Of a DNA stretch of 64,000 nt, positions 15,758-24,681 are shown piece by piece. Origin of the DNA: Zhihengliuella sp. GTDB lineage: Bacteria; Actinomycetota; Actinomycetes; Actinomycetales; Micrococcaceae. How positions within the stretch are numbered: the stretch's first letter is position 1; each line of letters opens with the position of its first letter. The notes under the pieces were generated by a model. It made no database searches. It was given only the letters and a program-made list of their open reading frames with translations, and was not told where the DNA came from. The position numbers and the translations under genes were made by a program. The stretch spans positions 1 to 64,000 of the forward strand of contig NZ_JAPSJL010000011.1 of assembly GCF_031178195.1 (NCBI RefSeq), given 5' to 3'.

Positions 15758-17095
15758 TCAGTCCTCGGAGCGCAGCGGCGTCTGGGACGTCTCCCGGGAG
15801 AGGATCACGCCGATCAGGGACAGCACGGCCACCCCGATGAGGAAGAAGGCCGGCGAGTGGGCGTTGCCGGTCTGCGCGATGAGCCACGTGGCGGTGTAGG
15901 GGGCGATGCCGCCGAACAGGACGGCGCCGACGTTGAACGGCAGGGAGAACCCGAGGTAGCGCGAGCGGGTCGCGAACGTCTCGGCGAAGAAGGCGGGGAA
16001 GACGCCGTCGTTCAGCGAGAACATCCCGAGGAAGAGGAGCAGGACGCCGACCGCCACCAGGAGACCGCCGTTGGAGAGCAGCGTCATCAGCGGGTAGCTG
16101 AACACGATCAGGAGGGCCGAGGCGGCGAAGAGCGTCCGCCGGCGTCCGAACCGGTCCGAGAGCGCCGCGGCTGCGGGCAGCATCCCGATGTAGAGGACCA
16201 GCGCCACGGTCGAAGCGAGGTTCGAGTCGGCCTGGCTCATCCCCGCCTCCTCGATGAGATAGGTGGGCACGTAGCCGAGCAGCAGGTAGTAGCCGCCGGC
16301 ATTGAGCGCCATGACCAGCAGCAGCCGGCCCATGCCGGGCAGTGCAGCCGCGAAGCGTCGCGCCGCCGGCTCGCGCCGCTCCGGGAGGGAGGAGGCGCGA
16401 CGCTCCTGCTCTTTCTCGATCAGGCGCCGATAGTGCGGCGTCTCCTCGAGCCGGAACCGCAGGTACAGGCCGATCAGCCCCAGCGGGCCGGCGATCAGGA
16501 ACGGGATCCGCCAGCCCCACGATTCCATCGAGTCGGTGGAGAGGCTGGAGTAGAGGACCGTCGCCATGAGCGAGGCGAGCAGGAACCCGGCGGCCGAGCT
16601 CATCGGCACCACGCTGGTGAGGATGCCGCGGCGATGGTCGGGCGCGTACTCGGCGATGAAGATGCCGGCGCCGGCGTACTCGCCGGCCGCCGAGAAGCTC
16701 TGGGTCATCCGCAGCAGGAGGAGTAGGGCCGGCGCGGCGATGCCGATGGCGGCGTAGCCGGGGATGAACGCGATCAGGAACGTGGAGCCGGACATGAGCA
16801 GGATGGTGGTGGCCAGCACGCGCTTGCGGCCGATCCGGTCGCCGAGGGTCCCCCAGAGCAGGGCGCCGAGGGGCCGGATGACAAACGACAGGGCGAAGAT
16901 CGCGAATGTGCTCAGGAGCGCTACGGAGTGGTCCTGCTGGGCGAAGAACACGACGGCGAGGGTCGTCGCGAGATAGCTGTACGAGGCGTAGTCGAAGTAC
17001 TCGAGCATGGTCCCGAGGCCGCTGGCGGTGATCACGCGCCGCAGAACGGCGCGTTCCTCTCGGGTGGGTGGCTTGGCCGCCGTCTTCGTCGACAT
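15758..17095 (-). CDS. MFS transporter of the metabolite:H+ symporter (MHS) type
   Basis: 445 residues with 12 predicted helices. MHS hallmarks are LEYFDYASYSYLATTLAVVFF near the N-terminus, LSFVIRPLGALLWGTLGDRIGRKRVL after helix 2, and SFSAAGEYAGAGIFIAEYAPDHRRG in helix 5 to loop. Relatives (ProP, KgtP, ShiA) take up osmolytes or carboxylic acids with protons. The substrate cannot be told. AGGAGG precedes ATG 17095. The next gene upstream is the PucR regulator in the same direction, which may control it. Confidence 0.9.
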   Translation of the reverse strand: MSTKTAAKPPTREERAVLRRVITASGLGTMLEYFDYASYSYLATTLAVVFFAQQDHSVALLSTFAIFALSFVIRPLGALLWGTLGDRIGRKRVLATTILLMSGSTFLIAFIPGYAAIGIAAPALLLLLRMTQSFSAAGEYAGAGIFIAEYAPDHRRGILTSVVPMSSAAGFLLASLMATVLYSSLSTDSMESWGWRIPFLIAGPLGLIGLYLRFRLEETPHYRRLIEKEQERRASSLPERREPAARRFAAALPGMGRLLLVMALNAGGYYLLLGYVPTYLIEEAGMSQADSNLASTVALVLYIGMLPAAAALSDRFGRRRTLFAASALLIVFSYPLMTLLSNGGLLVAVGVLLLFLGMFSLNDGVFPAFFAETFATRSRYLGFSLPFNVGAVLFGGIAPYTATWLIAQTGNAHSPAFFLIGVAVLSLIGVILSRETSQTPLRSED

Positions 17096-17251
17096 GGTGG
17101 TCCTCCTGGTGCGAGCGGGCTGTGGCCGGATCCGATCCATCCGACTCCTGTGATGTAGATCATCCCCGCGGGTCGGGGTCTGGCCGATGGCCGCGGTGGA
17201 CAAGACTCGCGGGCCCCGTTGGAATCCACGTACAACCACGGTCGACGGCGG

Positions 17252-18862
17252 TCAGCCCGCACCGCTCGTCGCGGGAGCGGGCTGCTCGGGCCGCGCGGCG
17301 GGATGCCCGTCGTCCCGGTAGCCGCGGGCCTTCAACGCGAGCCAGATCTCGGTCTGCGCGTCGACGCCGCCGAGGTCGCGGCCGAGCAGCTGGGTGGCTC
17401 GTTGGATGCGGTTGCGCACCGTGTGCCGGTGGACGTCGAGCCGTCGGGCGGTGGTGTCGATCGAGCGGGCCTCGGAGAGCCAGAGGTGCAGGGTGTTGAG
17501 CAGTGCGGCCCCGTGGTCCGCGCGGTCCAGCGGTCCGAGGACGGCATCCGCGAAGGCCGTCAGATAGTCGCTGTCCGCCACATGGAGCAGGAAGTCGTGG
17601 GCCGCCCCGTCGGTGAACAGCACCGGGCGCCCCGCCCGGCGGCTCGTCTCCATGGCGGCGTGCGCCTGGCGGAGCGTCTGCCCGGCGTGGGCGGGGATCG
17701 CCGGCGTGCCGAACCCCACCGGTCCCTCCAGCCCGAAGTCCTCCAGGGCCCGGGCGGGATCGTTCACGGCCAGTGCCTCCACCCGGCGGCCCTGGAGCCG
17801 GAGCAGGGGTGTGCCCAGCACGACGGCGAGGTCGTCGAGGAGCACCTCGGCGCGCGTCGCGGACTCCGCCTCCACCACGACGCCCCACAGTTCCTGGGTG
17901 TCGACGCCGAGGGCTTTGAGGACGGCCCGGGCCCGGGCGGCGTCGTCGTTCTCGACGAGCCGGGCGAACTGGGCCGCGCGCCGCCGGCGGGTGGGCTCGT
18001 CGAGGAACCAGCGCCGCTCGAACTCCAGCGCCAGCAGGGAGAGCAGGGTGGGGACCGCGAGCCGGGCCGCGGGGGCCGTCGAGGCGTGGCGGACGAGGAA
18101 GCCGCGGACCGTGGTCTCACCGGCGAAGGGTTCGACCGTGAGCGTCGCGTCGCCGCCGGCGCGGGCCCCGGCGCCCGCATCGGGCCGCGGACCCTCGCCC
18201 CGGCCGAGGTCGAAGACGGTGCTCTCGCCGAGGCGGGGAGGCTCCTGCCGCAAGTGCGCGGCCGCGGTCTCGACGAGCGGGGTCGGAAAGCCGGAGCTGC
18301 GGCCGACCAGGCGCCCGACGCGGTCGAAGACGGCCGACTCCTCGCCCGTCGAGGTCCGCCACTGCTCCAGCAGGCGGTCGATGTTCCCGCCGCGCGTCAC
18401 GATCCCGAGGAGGCGGACCTGCAGGGAGGAGGCGGCCTCCAGGACCGACCGCTCGGCATCGATCCGCTGCTGGGTGATGGCGCGGGCGATGCGGGAGAAC
18501 GACGTCGATGGTGGAGCCGAGAGCAGCGGCACGTCGTGCCGGCGCCCGAGCTGGATCAGGACGTCGGGCACGTGCTCGAAGGCGGCTCCCGGGCCGAGAC
18601 CGACGACGACGCCCGCAGCGCCGCCCGCGGCGACGTGCCCCAGGAACTGGTCCCAGGCCCCCGTCTCCGTGCCCAGGGCAGCGCCGCGCGTCAGGATCAG
18701 CTCGCCCCCGTGCAGCCAGCGCGGCGGGGGCGGTGTCTCGGCTGCCAGCGGCGTCTCGACGGCGCGCTCGACGCCCAGTCCGCCGGTGTGGAGTTCGAGG
18801 TGGAGGCCGGGGAGCGCGGCGACCGTCCCCACTGTCACACCCGACGTTGTGTCCTGCATCAC
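17252..18862 (-). CDS. PucR family transcriptional regulator
   Basis: 536 residues. The N-terminal PucR purine-catabolism domain covers about 11-130 (LHGGELILTRG). A central GAF/GGDEF-like region lies about 150-430, and a C-terminal PucR-type HTH about 465-515 contains DTTARRLDVHRHTVRNRIQR. Family members sense purine-degradation intermediates or polyamines. Here the gene is divergent from ppnP (a nucleoside phosphorylase) and upstream of an MHS carrier gene, a context that fits purine or nucleoside regulation. GTG 18862 is preferred over ATG 18859 because GAGGAGT is 9 nt away. Confidence 0.9.
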   Translation of the reverse strand: MMQDTTSGVTVGTVAALPGLHLELHTGGLGVERAVETPLAAETPPPPRWLHGGELILTRGAALGTETGAWDQFLGHVAAGGAAGVVVGLGPGAAFEHVPDVLIQLGRRHDVPLLSAPPSTSFSRIARAITQQRIDAERSVLEAASSLQVRLLGIVTRGGNIDRLLEQWRTSTGEESAVFDRVGRLVGRSSGFPTPLVETAAAHLRQEPPRLGESTVFDLGRGEGPRPDAGAGARAGGDATLTVEPFAGETTVRGFLVRHASTAPAARLAVPTLLSLLALEFERRWFLDEPTRRRRAAQFARLVENDDAARARAVLKALGVDTQELWGVVVEAESATRAEVLLDDLAVVLGTPLLRLQGRRVEALAVNDPARALEDFGLEGPVGFGTPAIPAHAGQTLRQAHAAMETSRRAGRPVLFTDGAAHDFLLHVADSDYLTAFADAVLGPLDRADHGAALLNTLHLWLSEARSIDTTARRLDVHRHTVRNRIQRATQLLGRDLGGVDAQTEIWLALKARGYRDDGHPAARPEQPAPATSGAG

Positions 18863-18927
18863 GTCAGCCTACTCCTCGGACTGTCCCTGCGGGCCAGAAC
18901 GGGTGTGGCCGTTTGTACGCCGGGGCC

Positions 18928-18958
18928 TTGGTGCGCCCCGATCCCGCGTCCATAGCAT
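18928..18958 (+). promoter_or_regulatory. Possible ppnP promoter
   Basis: TTGGTG (18928-18933) and TAGCAT (18953-18958) are 19 bp apart. They precede ppnP by about 48 bp, leaving room for a leader with the GAAGGGA ribosome site. Confidence 0.35.
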
Positions 18959-19006
18959 GACGAGGGTCAGGGCCGGAGGCCAGCAGTACAGCGAAGGGAT
19001 TCAGAC

Positions 19007-19291
19007 GTGATCGTCCAGCAGAACGAGTACTACGACGGCAAGGTGCGCAGCATCGAGTTCGCCAACGAGCAGGGCAAGTTCACGGTCGGGGTGATGGAGC
19101 CTGGCGAGTGGACGTTCGAGGCGCCCACGCGGGAGTGGATGATCCTGACCCGCGGATCCTGGGACGTGCAGCTGCCCGGCACGGAGGAGTGGAAGACCTT
19201 CGGCGAGGGGGAGTCGTTCCAGATCGAGGGGAACGAGTCCTTCACGGTCCGCATCGAGGACACCGTCGCCTACCTCTGCCCGTACACGTAG
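19007..19291 (+). CDS. ppnP: Pyrimidine/purine nucleoside phosphorylase
   Basis: 94 residues, the exact size and pattern of the PpnP (DUF1255) cupin: NEYYDGKVRSIEF at the start, TPREWM-type segment (APTREWMILTRGSWDVQLPG) in the middle and FTVRIEDTVAYLCPY at the end. It phosphorolyses many nucleosides to base plus ribose-1-phosphate. The GTG start follows GAAGGGA. The divergent PucR gene fits a role in purine salvage or breakdown. A long terminator follows. Confidence 0.95.
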   Translation: MIVQQNEYYDGKVRSIEFANEQGKFTVGVMEPGEWTFEAPTREWMILTRGSWDVQLPGTEEWKTFGEGESFQIEGNESFTVRIEDTVAYLCPYT

Positions 19292-19363
19292 ACGCTCGGA
19301 ACCCGGACTGGCGGGGCGGGTGCTTCAGACGCCCGGCCCGGCCAGGCGCCGCACGCCGGCGCC

Positions 19364-19407
19364 GACGATCCCGGCCGGCACTCCTCCGAGTGCCGGCCGG
19401 GATCGTC
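19364..19407. terminator. Bidirectional intrinsic terminator between ppnP and the PfpI-like gene
   Basis: A perfect 20-bp stem (GACGATCCCGGCCGGCACTC and its complement) with the 4-nt loop CTCC. It lies between convergent genes and can serve both. Confidence 0.9.
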
Positions 19408-19423
19408 TGTCGTCGCTACCGGT

Positions 19424-20023
19424 CTACGCGCCGCCGGAGAGCTGCTCGATGAGCTGGTGGTTGAAGGCGTCCAGATCACCCGGGTTCCGGGAGGTGATCA
19501 ACGGGTAGCCGGCCGAGGTGTCGAGCACCACCTCCTCGTCCACCCACGTGGCTCCGGCGTTCTTCAGGTCCGTGCCCAACGAGGAGTAGGACGTGAGCCG
19601 CCGGCCCGAGGCGAGGCCGGACTCGATCAGCAGCCACGGCCCGTGGCAGATCGCCGCGACCGGCTTGCCGGCCTGCGCGAATCCCTTGACCAGCTTCTGC
19701 GCGTCACTGTTCACGCGCAGCTGGTCCGCGTTCAGCGTGCCGCCGGGGACCACGACGGCGTCGTACTCGGCCGCCGCCACGTCGCCCAGGGTCGTGTCCG
19801 CCGGGACGTCGGGGCCGGGGTCCTTGTCGCTCTTCATGGTCTTGATCGGGCCCGCCTCCACGGCGGCGACCGTCACGTCGGCTCCGGCCTCGCTCAGGGC
19901 CTCGATCGGCTTGGTGAGCTCGTCGCTCTCGGTGCCGTAGTTGGTGCTGATGACCAGGACCTTGCGGCCGGCCAGGGACCCGTCGCCGGAGGGGTTGGCG
20001 TTGCTGTTCGATGCGGATGCCAT
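19424..20023 (-). CDS. DJ-1/PfpI family protein
   Basis: 199 residues with the DJ-1/PfpI fold. The nucleophile elbow is AICHGPWLL with Cys126 and adjacent His127; Glu32 and Glu35 in GTESDEL provide the acidic partner, and ITSRNPGDLDAF near the end is typical of the PfpI/YhbO group. Homologues are called intracellular proteases, but YhbO-like proteins mainly protect against oxidative, thermal and glycation stress. The first 18 residues are low complexity. ATG 20023 has AAAGGAAG upstream. Confidence 0.93.
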   Translation of the reverse strand: MASASNSNANPSGDGSLAGRKVLVISTNYGTESDELTKPIEALSEAGADVTVAAVEAGPIKTMKSDKDPGPDVPADTTLGDVAAAEYDAVVVPGGTLNADQLRVNSDAQKLVKGFAQAGKPVAAICHGPWLLIESGLASGRRLTSYSSLGTDLKNAGATWVDEEVVLDTSAGYPLITSRNPGDLDAFNHQLIEQLSGGA

Positions 20024-20179
20024 GGTGGTGCTTCCTTTCGACGGAGGGAGCGCCCGGACGGATGCCGCGGGGATGTCCCGCTGGGGCGCCACACCTCCAT
20101 GGCTATCACAGCCCTCCGGCCGCTTCGAGGGGACTGCGGCCCGGAGATCGCTGGGAAGTCCCTCGGCGCCGAGTGGACG

Positions 20180-21019
20180 TTAGGCGACGTCGGCGGCCCA
20201 GAGCGTCAGGAAGTGCGCGCCGGCGGCGTCGTGGACGACGTCGTCGTGGGTGAGGACCGGGTAGTCGGTCTCGGGGACGCCGTCGGCCGGGCGCACGTCC
20301 ACGTGGGTCACCGGGTGGCCGTTGCGGTGCAGCCAGTCGGCCATCGCGTAGTCGGTGCGTGAGTCACCCATGGTGTACCAGGACCGGGGCTCCACGCCGC
20401 GGGCGGCCAGTAGTTCGAGGGCGCGCCGCGCACCGAGGTCCTTCCCGAGCCGCTCGGACTCGATGTCGGTGGAGATGATCGTCGGGTCGATCCGCACCCC
20501 GGTGAGCCCGTGCCGCTCGATGAGGCCCGGGATCGCGGCGTCGAACTGCTCCTGCGCGGCCCAGTACTCCTCGGCGCCCACGCCGACGTTCATCTCGGCG
20601 GAGACCATGGCGCGCTTGGTGGTGTCGAAGAACATGGTGTCCGCGAACCGTTCGCGGATCAGGTCGGCGACCTCCGCGCCGAACGACGGCGGCAGGGCCA
20701 GGTCCTCGTCGATGCTCACCTCGCCGAGCCCGTCGGGCGAGACCTCGGCCCAGACGGCGCCCTTCTCGCTGATGGTGAAGACGGGGGTCCCGGGGAGCAG
20801 CCCGAACTCCCGCAGCCGCGGGACGACCTGCTCGGCGATGAACGCGTCCGAGCGTCCCGTGTTGAAGACCACCGGGATGCCGCGATTGGCCATCGCGGCG
20901 AGGTCCCGGGCGATCGAGTCGATGGCGACCGTGCGCGTCACGGGGCTGGCGATGGGCCCGTCGACGTCGAGGAGCAGGCCGAAGGCGGGGGCGGCAACGT
21001 GCAGAGCGGAGGAAGTCAC
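20180..21019 (-). CDS. HAD superfamily hydrolase (Cof/IIB-like)
   Basis: 279 residues. Motif I is LLLDVDGPI with nucleophile Asp18 and general acid Asp20, motif II is VVFNTGRS, and the late motif is MGDSRTDYAMADWLHRNG. The cap between motifs II and III fits type IIB sugar phosphatases. The substrate is probably a phosphosugar or similar and is unknown. The GTG start has CATAAT 6 nt upstream, so the transcript may be leaderless. It stands alone. Confidence 0.85.
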   Translation of the reverse strand: MTSSALHVAAPAFGLLLDVDGPIASPVTRTVAIDSIARDLAAMANRGIPVVFNTGRSDAFIAEQVVPRLREFGLLPGTPVFTISEKGAVWAEVSPDGLGEVSIDEDLALPPSFGAEVADLIRERFADTMFFDTTKRAMVSAEMNVGVGAEEYWAAQEQFDAAIPGLIERHGLTGVRIDPTIISTDIESERLGKDLGARRALELLAARGVEPRSWYTMGDSRTDYAMADWLHRNGHPVTHVDVRPADGVPETDYPVLTHDDVVHDAAGAHFLTLWAADVA

Positions 21020-21134
21020 CGGTCCATTATGGGTGCCCGAGCAGGTCCCGGCCCAAGCGCGTTGAGCGGTGCGACTCCGAGGCCCGAAGGCGTCCGTCTG
21101 GGCGACGGGCGGCGAGCCCCGGAGGCGAATGCAC

Positions 21135-21162
21135 GAGGGACCGGCGCGAACGCCGGTCCCTC
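21135..21162 (-). terminator. Intrinsic terminator after the desaturase gene
   Basis: A 12-bp perfect stem (GAGGGACCGGCG with CGCCGGTCCCTC) and a 4-nt loop, 29 bp past the desaturase stop. Confidence 0.8.
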
Positions 21163-21191
21163 TCCTGTGCTGGCTGCTGTGACCGCGGTGG

Positions 21192-22289
21192 TCAGCCGGT
21201 CTTGCGCATCTGCTGCAGCGGGCACTCGAACGGATCGCGGGCGCCGAGGCCCACGCGGTTCAGGTACTGGACCACGGCCTTGTAGGAGGTGACCAGCGAG
21301 ACCTCGGTGTAGGGGATCCCGCGCTCGTTGCAGAAGCGCTGCACGATCCGCTGCGCCTCTGCGAGGTGCGGGCGCGGCATGCTCGGGAACAGGTGGTGCT
21401 CCACCTGGTAGTTGAGCCCGCCCATGAGGCTGGTGTTGAACCAGCCGCCGCGGACGTTGCGCGAGGTCAGGACCTGGCGCTGCAGGAAGTCCAGCATCCC
21501 GCGCTCCTCGAGCAGGGGCATGCCCTTGTGGTTCGGCGCGAAGGACGCGCCCATATAGAAGCCGAAGACCGCGAGCTGGACGCCCCAGGCCGCGAACGCG
21601 ATGCCCGGCGGCAGGAAGATGAACAGCACGGCCGGCACGGCGACCAGCCGCACCATGAGGGTGATGATCTCCATCGGCCGGCGCTTGATGTCGCTGCGGC
21701 CGAAGACCGTCTGCAGCGCATCGCGGTGGAGGTTCAGGCCCTCGAGCAGGAGCAGCGGGAAGAACAGGTAGCCCTGGCGCTGGGCGATCCAGCGCAGCGG
21801 TCCCTTGCGCGTGGCGAACTGCTGCGGGGTGAAGGCGACGACCGGATCCTCGATGTCCGGATCGTGCCCGATGGTGTTCGGGTTCGCGTGGTGCTTGTTG
21901 TGCTTGTTGTTCCACCAAGCGAACGACAGGCCGACCACGAGGTTCGCGAGCACGAGCCCGACCCATTCGTTGGTCTTGTGACTCTTGAAGACCTGGCGGT
22001 GGGCCGCCTCATGGCCCACGAAGGCGATCTGGGTCAGCAGGATGCCGACGAAGCCGGCGATCAGGAGCTGGAACCACGAGTGGCCGATGAGCACCGACGC
22101 GACCCCGCAGGCCGTCAGGGCGGCGGTCAGGCCGGCCAGCAGCCAGAGGTAGAAGCCCCGTCGTTTGGCGAGCAGGCCCGCGGCACGGACCTCTTTGAGG
22201 AGCTGGGAGTAGTCGCTCGTCGCTCGGAAGCGTGCCGGCTGGCCGGCGGTGTCGGAGCGGGTGGAGGGTGCAACGGCTGTACTTGTCAT
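21192..22289 (-). CDS. Fatty acid desaturase (acyl-CoA/acyl-lipid type)
   Basis: The 365-residue integral membrane di-iron enzyme has three histidine boxes: HEAAH (93-97), HNKHH (130-134) and QVEHH (295-299). Four hydrophobic segments lie in pairs around 46-90 and 190-245. QVEHH rather than HxxHH puts it in the front-end/DesA3-like group common in Actinobacteria. It introduces a double bond in acyl chains using O2 and reduced ferredoxin or a flavoprotein, so it may serve cold adaptation. A terminator follows, so it is monocistronic. Confidence 0.93.
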   Translation of the reverse strand: MTSTAVAPSTRSDTAGQPARFRATSDYSQLLKEVRAAGLLAKRRGFYLWLLAGLTAALTACGVASVLIGHSWFQLLIAGFVGILLTQIAFVGHEAAHRQVFKSHKTNEWVGLVLANLVVGLSFAWWNNKHNKHHANPNTIGHDPDIEDPVVAFTPQQFATRKGPLRWIAQRQGYLFFPLLLLEGLNLHRDALQTVFGRSDIKRRPMEIITLMVRLVAVPAVLFIFLPPGIAFAAWGVQLAVFGFYMGASFAPNHKGMPLLEERGMLDFLQRQVLTSRNVRGGWFNTSLMGGLNYQVEHHLFPSMPRPHLAEAQRIVQRFCNERGIPYTEVSLVTSYKAVVQYLNRVGLGARDPFECPLQQMRKTG

Positions 22290-22479
22290 GCGGTGTTACG
22301 TCCTGAACAGATGAAAATCGAAGGCGTATGCGACGCAGACGATCTTGATGTTGAAGTCCGCCGCGGTGGGTAGAGAGAAGCCGCAGCTGAAAGGTCAAGT
22401 ACCCCCAGCGTACGCGAGCCCAGCCCGGAAAGATACGGAGCCGGGCTGGCAACTGCCTGATCACGCGGGGGACGCCGGC

Positions 22480-23928
22480 CTAGCTGAGGATCTCCTCCAG
22501 GGCGCCGGGGAGGGCCGGGTGCTCGAAGCGGAAGCCGGCCTCGGCCAGGACTCGGGACGTCGCATGCCGCCCGGTGAGCGCGAGCGCCGGATCGGACCGC
22601 AGTGCGGCCGCGCCGACCCGCAGCAGCGGTTCCGGGGTCGGGACCCCGAGACTCCGCAGTGGCCCCGGCGCCAGGCCGGTGCGCAGCAGAGCCATCAGCT
22701 CCTCGTTGCGCACGGGCTCGGGTGCCGCGGCGATGAGCGGGCCGGCCGGGAGCACGACGCCGTCGGTCAGGCCCAGCGCCGCGCGCACGACGGCGAGCCA
22801 GTCGTCCACGTGGATCCACGAGAACCACTGGCGCCCCGTGCCGATCCGCCCGAGCCCGGCCCGGCCGAGCAGGGCCAGGCGATCGAAGGCCGGGCAGCCG
22901 CGATCGAGCACGATCGACGTGCGCAGGGTATGGAGGGTGTCGGCTGCTGCACCGACCGCCGCCTCCTCCCACGGGGCCGCGACGCCGGTCATCTGCTCCA
23001 GGGCCCGTGGAGCGGAGGCGGCGCCCAGACCGGAGCCGTCCGTTCGGATGGGGAGCGGCGAGGACTCGGTCAGGCGCGTCTCGCCGGCGTCCCCGTAGAT
23101 CGCCGTGGTGCTCCCCTGGATCCAGGTGTCCACCGGGTGTTGCCGGCTGGCCTCCACCAGCGCACGTGTGGGTTCGACCCGGGAGCGGCGCAGCTCCGCG
23201 ATGTTCCTCTGGGTGGGCCGGACGTCCACCAGTCTCCCGGCCAGGTTGACGACGGCCACCCGCTGCCGCGGCGCCTCGAGCTCTCGGGCCCACGCGCCCA
23301 CCGTGCGGCCGTCCCACGCCGTCTGCCGGAACGGCACGGAGGGGTCGGGCCGCCGGGTGAGCAGGACGACGTCGTGCCCCCGGGTGAGCAGGTCGGCCGC
23401 CAGCCGGCGGCCCAGGAATCCGGAGCCGCCCGCGATGACGGCCTTCAGCCCGTCGTCGGCGGGGGCGGCGCCGGCCAGGGTGTAGAGGCGCGCGGCGTTC
23501 TGCGCGAAGTCCGCGGCGATCGGTCCCGCCGCGGCACCGGCGGCCGCCACGGCGATCGGGCCGTCGGCGGAGACGCGCTGCTGGAGGACGGTGCCGCCGT
23601 CGTGCTCGCGCAGCGTCCAGCGGACCAGCATCCCACCGCCGGGCTGCGCCTGTCGCCAGGCGAGAGCCGCGCCCGGCTCGGACTCCGTGACCCGGACGGG
23701 CGGGGCCGTGCGCGCGTGGACGGCCCCGATGATCCCGCCGGCCAGCGGCGGCCGGGGGATGAAGCGGTACTCGTCGCCGGCGCGGGTCGGGCCCGTCCGG
23801 CCGTCGGTGGGCGTCATCGCCGCCACGGCCGGGTTCCACTCCGGCAGGCGGGAGAGATCCGCGAGGATCCGCCAGAGCCGGGCGGGCTCGAGGGCCAGGA
23901 AGTGCTGTCGGGTTCTCGTCCACGCCAT
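22480..23928 (-). CDS. SRPBCC domain fused to a TIGR01777-type NAD-dependent epimerase
   Basis: 482 residues in two parts. Residues 1-150 form an SRPBCC/polyketide-cyclase-like cavity domain (RIWLADLSRLPEWN-type segment near the start). The rest is a short-chain epimerase with the NAD motif AVIAGGSGFLGRRLA (about 161-175) and a C-terminal DUF1731 cap (HATSRVLAEAGFRFEHP). The second part matches the TIGR01777/SulA-like family; its substrate is unknown. The fusion itself is common in actinobacteria. ATG 23928 is chosen because TACAGT lies 7 nt upstream; GTG 23937 is the alternative. Confidence 0.88.
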   Translation of the reverse strand: MAWTRTRQHFLALEPARLWRILADLSRLPEWNPAVAAMTPTDGRTGPTRAGDEYRFIPRPPLAGGIIGAVHARTAPPVRVTESEPGAALAWRQAQPGGGMLVRWTLREHDGGTVLQQRVSADGPIAVAAAGAAAGPIAADFAQNAARLYTLAGAAPADDGLKAVIAGGSGFLGRRLAADLLTRGHDVVLLTRRPDPSVPFRQTAWDGRTVGAWARELEAPRQRVAVVNLAGRLVDVRPTQRNIAELRRSRVEPTRALVEASRQHPVDTWIQGSTTAIYGDAGETRLTESSPLPIRTDGSGLGAASAPRALEQMTGVAAPWEEAAVGAAADTLHTLRTSIVLDRGCPAFDRLALLGRAGLGRIGTGRQWFSWIHVDDWLAVVRAALGLTDGVVLPAGPLIAAAPEPVRNEELMALLRTGLAPGPLRSLGVPTPEPLLRVGAAALRSDPALALTGRHATSRVLAEAGFRFEHPALPGALEEILS

Positions 23929-23935
23929 GGGCTTC

Positions 23936-23941
23936 ACTGTA
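23936..23941 (-). promoter_or_regulatory. -10 box (TACAGT) for a leaderless transcript
   Basis: TACAGT on the minus strand ends 7 nt before ATG 23928, with no ribosome-binding site between. Confidence 0.45.
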
Positions 23942-24002
23942 GTGCCGCCGCGGCGCCGTGGCCCGGAGTGACCGGGAGCGACCGGGAGCGGCCGGAGACG
24001 CG

Positions 24003-24046
24003 AGAGGGGCGGTGGCCCGACGAGTCCGCCGGGCCACCGCCCCTCT
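24003..24046 (-). terminator. Intrinsic terminator after the GlsB/YeaQ-like gene
   Basis: A 17-bp perfect stem (AGAGGGGCGGTGGCCCG and its complement) around a 10-nt loop, starting 18 bp past the stop. It also separates the unit from the epimerase promoter. Confidence 0.85.
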
Positions 24047-24064
24047 GATCTTGCCGATCGACCG

Positions 24065-24325
24065 CTAGGCGCGGCGCTTGACGATGAAGCCCCAGATCAC
24101 CAGGACGATCAGTGCGCCGATGATGGCCCAGATCCAAGTCGCCAGATCGAAGAAACCGTCGTTGGTGGAGAAGCCCATGGCGGAGCCGATCCAGCCTCCG
24201 AGCAGTGCGCCGATGACGCCGATGATCAGCGTCGCGATCCAGCCGCCCCCCTGGTTGCCCGGCAGGATCGCCTTGGCGATCGCGCCGGCGATAAGTCCGA
24301 TGAGAATCCAGCTCAAGAAACCCAT
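24065..24325 (-). CDS. GlsB/YeaQ/YmgE family membrane protein
   Basis: 86 residues, three short membrane helices with glycine zippers: GFLSWILIGLIAGAIAKAI, then GWIATLIIGVIGALLGGWIG, then a final helix before KRR. This is the transglycosylase-associated protein family, small stress-linked inner-membrane proteins; GlsB in enterococci is tied to envelope stress. The enzymatic name often used is not supported. GAGGAA precedes the ATG. Confidence 0.92.
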   Translation of the reverse strand: MGFLSWILIGLIAGAIAKAILPGNQGGGWIATLIIGVIGALLGGWIGSAMGFSTNDGFFDLATWIWAIIGALIVLVIWGFIVKRRA

Positions 24326-24681
24326 TGTTCCTCCTCTGAAGTAGACCTGACTTCGGTGGATGTCAGGATCACTGGTGCGAGCGTAACACCGGTCCCGCCG
24401 GATGTGCAGAGCAGCCCGGCAGATTCTCGGGGAAGCTGCAAGAGAGTGTTCAGGGAGCTTGCAGGAAGCGTGGGGGTGGGCCGTCCGCACTGGTCACGCG
24501 GCGGGTGGGAGGAAACACCTCAGGGGCGCCGGGGGGAGTGCTCCCACCGACGCCCCTGAGGCGTTGGAGATCCTGTCCGACGATGTGGCGAAGGTTTGCA
24601 CTCCACCCGCCGTGCGCCGTCGTACCGGATATCCCGCCCGGGGTGGCTGCCCGGAGAGGCGGGCACCACGGGCAGGTCTGT
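24326..24681. other. Intergenic region between the YeaQ-like gene and putP
   Basis: No gene is seen. The first part (24326-24480) carries the upstream region of the YeaQ-like gene, read leftward. The centre holds the putP terminator (24518-24561). The remaining 120 bp after the putP stop show nothing I recognise. Confidence 0.5.
24518..24561 (-). terminator. Intrinsic terminator of putP
   Basis: An 11-bp stem (CCTCAGGGGCG with CGCCCCTGAGG) that encloses a second small hairpin GGGAG/CTCCC. On the minus strand it is followed by TGTTTCC. Confidence 0.75.

Noticed and set aside
24003-24046. Long hairpin considered as a riboswitch or small RNA
   Set aside because: It lies directly after a stop codon and is a simple perfect stem, best explained as a terminator.
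22345-24048. Plus-strand open frame of 567 codons opposite the epimerase gene
   Set aside because: Antisense shadow; the minus-strand product has clear SRPBCC and epimerase motifs.
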